This document shows, in pieces, positions 21,090 through 21,208 of a stretch of DNA of 21,208 nucleotides. The first letter of the stretch is position 1. Each line of letters starts with the position of its first letter. The translations under genes were made by a program, and so were the position numbers. The DNA is taken from positions 1 through 21,208 of the IMG/VR virus record IMGVR_UViG_3300013123_000046; one strand, 5' to 3'. Source of the stretch: a virus. The notes under the pieces are model-generated. The model was given only the letters and a program-made list of their open reading frames with translations, was not told where the DNA came from and did not search any database.

Positions 21090-21148
21090 ATAGAGAGGGT
21101 GCGCTGATGAGACTCACCCTCCTTATATAGACATCAGCGTAAATTATA
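21090..21148 (-). promoter_or_regulatory. Terminase leader: TATAAT box and two interlocking inverted repeats
   Basis: A TATAAT lies at 21143-21148, with no good -35 at normal spacing (ATTAAA or TATTAA is weak). Downstream are two inverted repeats: CGCTGATG/CATCAGCG (21132-21139 with 21102-21109) and GAGGGTG/CACCCTC (21115-21121 with 21095-21101). They interlock as in a pseudoknot or as alternative folds. An AAGGAGG (21118-21124) lies within the second repeat, 28 bases before the ATG, too far for a standard ribosome site unless folded. Confidence 0.45.
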
Positions 21149-21208
21149 TAACGCTATCATACTTTTTAATATATTTCAAGTATATATAAAAAATAGCCTT
21201 AAAAATAC

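Noticed and set aside
21102-21112. CTGATGA on the plus strand, as in the hammerhead ribozyme core
   Set aside because: No matching GAAA and three-stem arrangement follows; the bases are explained by the CGCTGATG inverted repeat.

Overview
The window is part of the late (structural) region of a double-stranded DNA tailed phage, free or as a prophage or metagenomic contig. Every credible gene lies on the minus strand, so transcription runs from high to low coordinates. The order is that of a short-tailed (podovirus-like) phage: small and large terminase, portal, scaffold, an N4-gp56-type HK97-fold capsid protein, head-completion genes, virion/ejection proteins, a tail adaptor, a large beta-rich tail protein, fibre-type proteins and the start of a probable amidase lysin. 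The DNA is AT-rich, the standard bacterial code with TAA, TAG and TGA stops fits, and many starts lack a strong Shine-Dalgarno sequence. The host cannot be named from the sequence. No tRNA, CRISPR array, insertion sequence or integrase was seen.

Layout in transcription order. 21208-21090: leader with a TATAAT box and two interlocking inverted repeats. 21089-18618: a 58-codon gene too short for ordinary ORF calling, small terminase, large terminase and three small overlapping genes, each with a similar beta-hairpin-like segment. 18634-18507: promoter plus structured RNA. 18506-12154: portal, two small genes, scaffold, capsid protein, three small head genes and a glycosyltransferase. 12140-11617: a near-consensus promoter, a structured RNA ending in a terminator, then about 400 nt of non-coding, strongly structured sequence. 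11616-4593: a Ser/Gly-rich coiled-coil protein and a 1911-residue polyvalent protein with ADP-ribosyltransferase-like, zeta-toxin-kinase-like and second ADP-ribosyltransferase-like modules joined by repeated linkers. 4637-4497: third promoter plus structured RNA. 4496-1: adaptor, tail protein, fibre-like proteins and a truncated lysin.

The most unusual signal is a family of three intergenic cassettes (about 4521-4637, 12025-12140 and 18523-18634). Each has a sigma70-like promoter, a GGTA at the expected transcript start, a small hairpin, a longer GC-footed hairpin whose stem differs in sequence between copies but is preserved as a stem, a U-tract, and a shared box resembling RTRGYYTAAAA. They divide the late genes into packaging, head, ejection and tail blocks, which suggests RNA-level control (conditional termination, antitermination or small RNA release) of virion protein supply.
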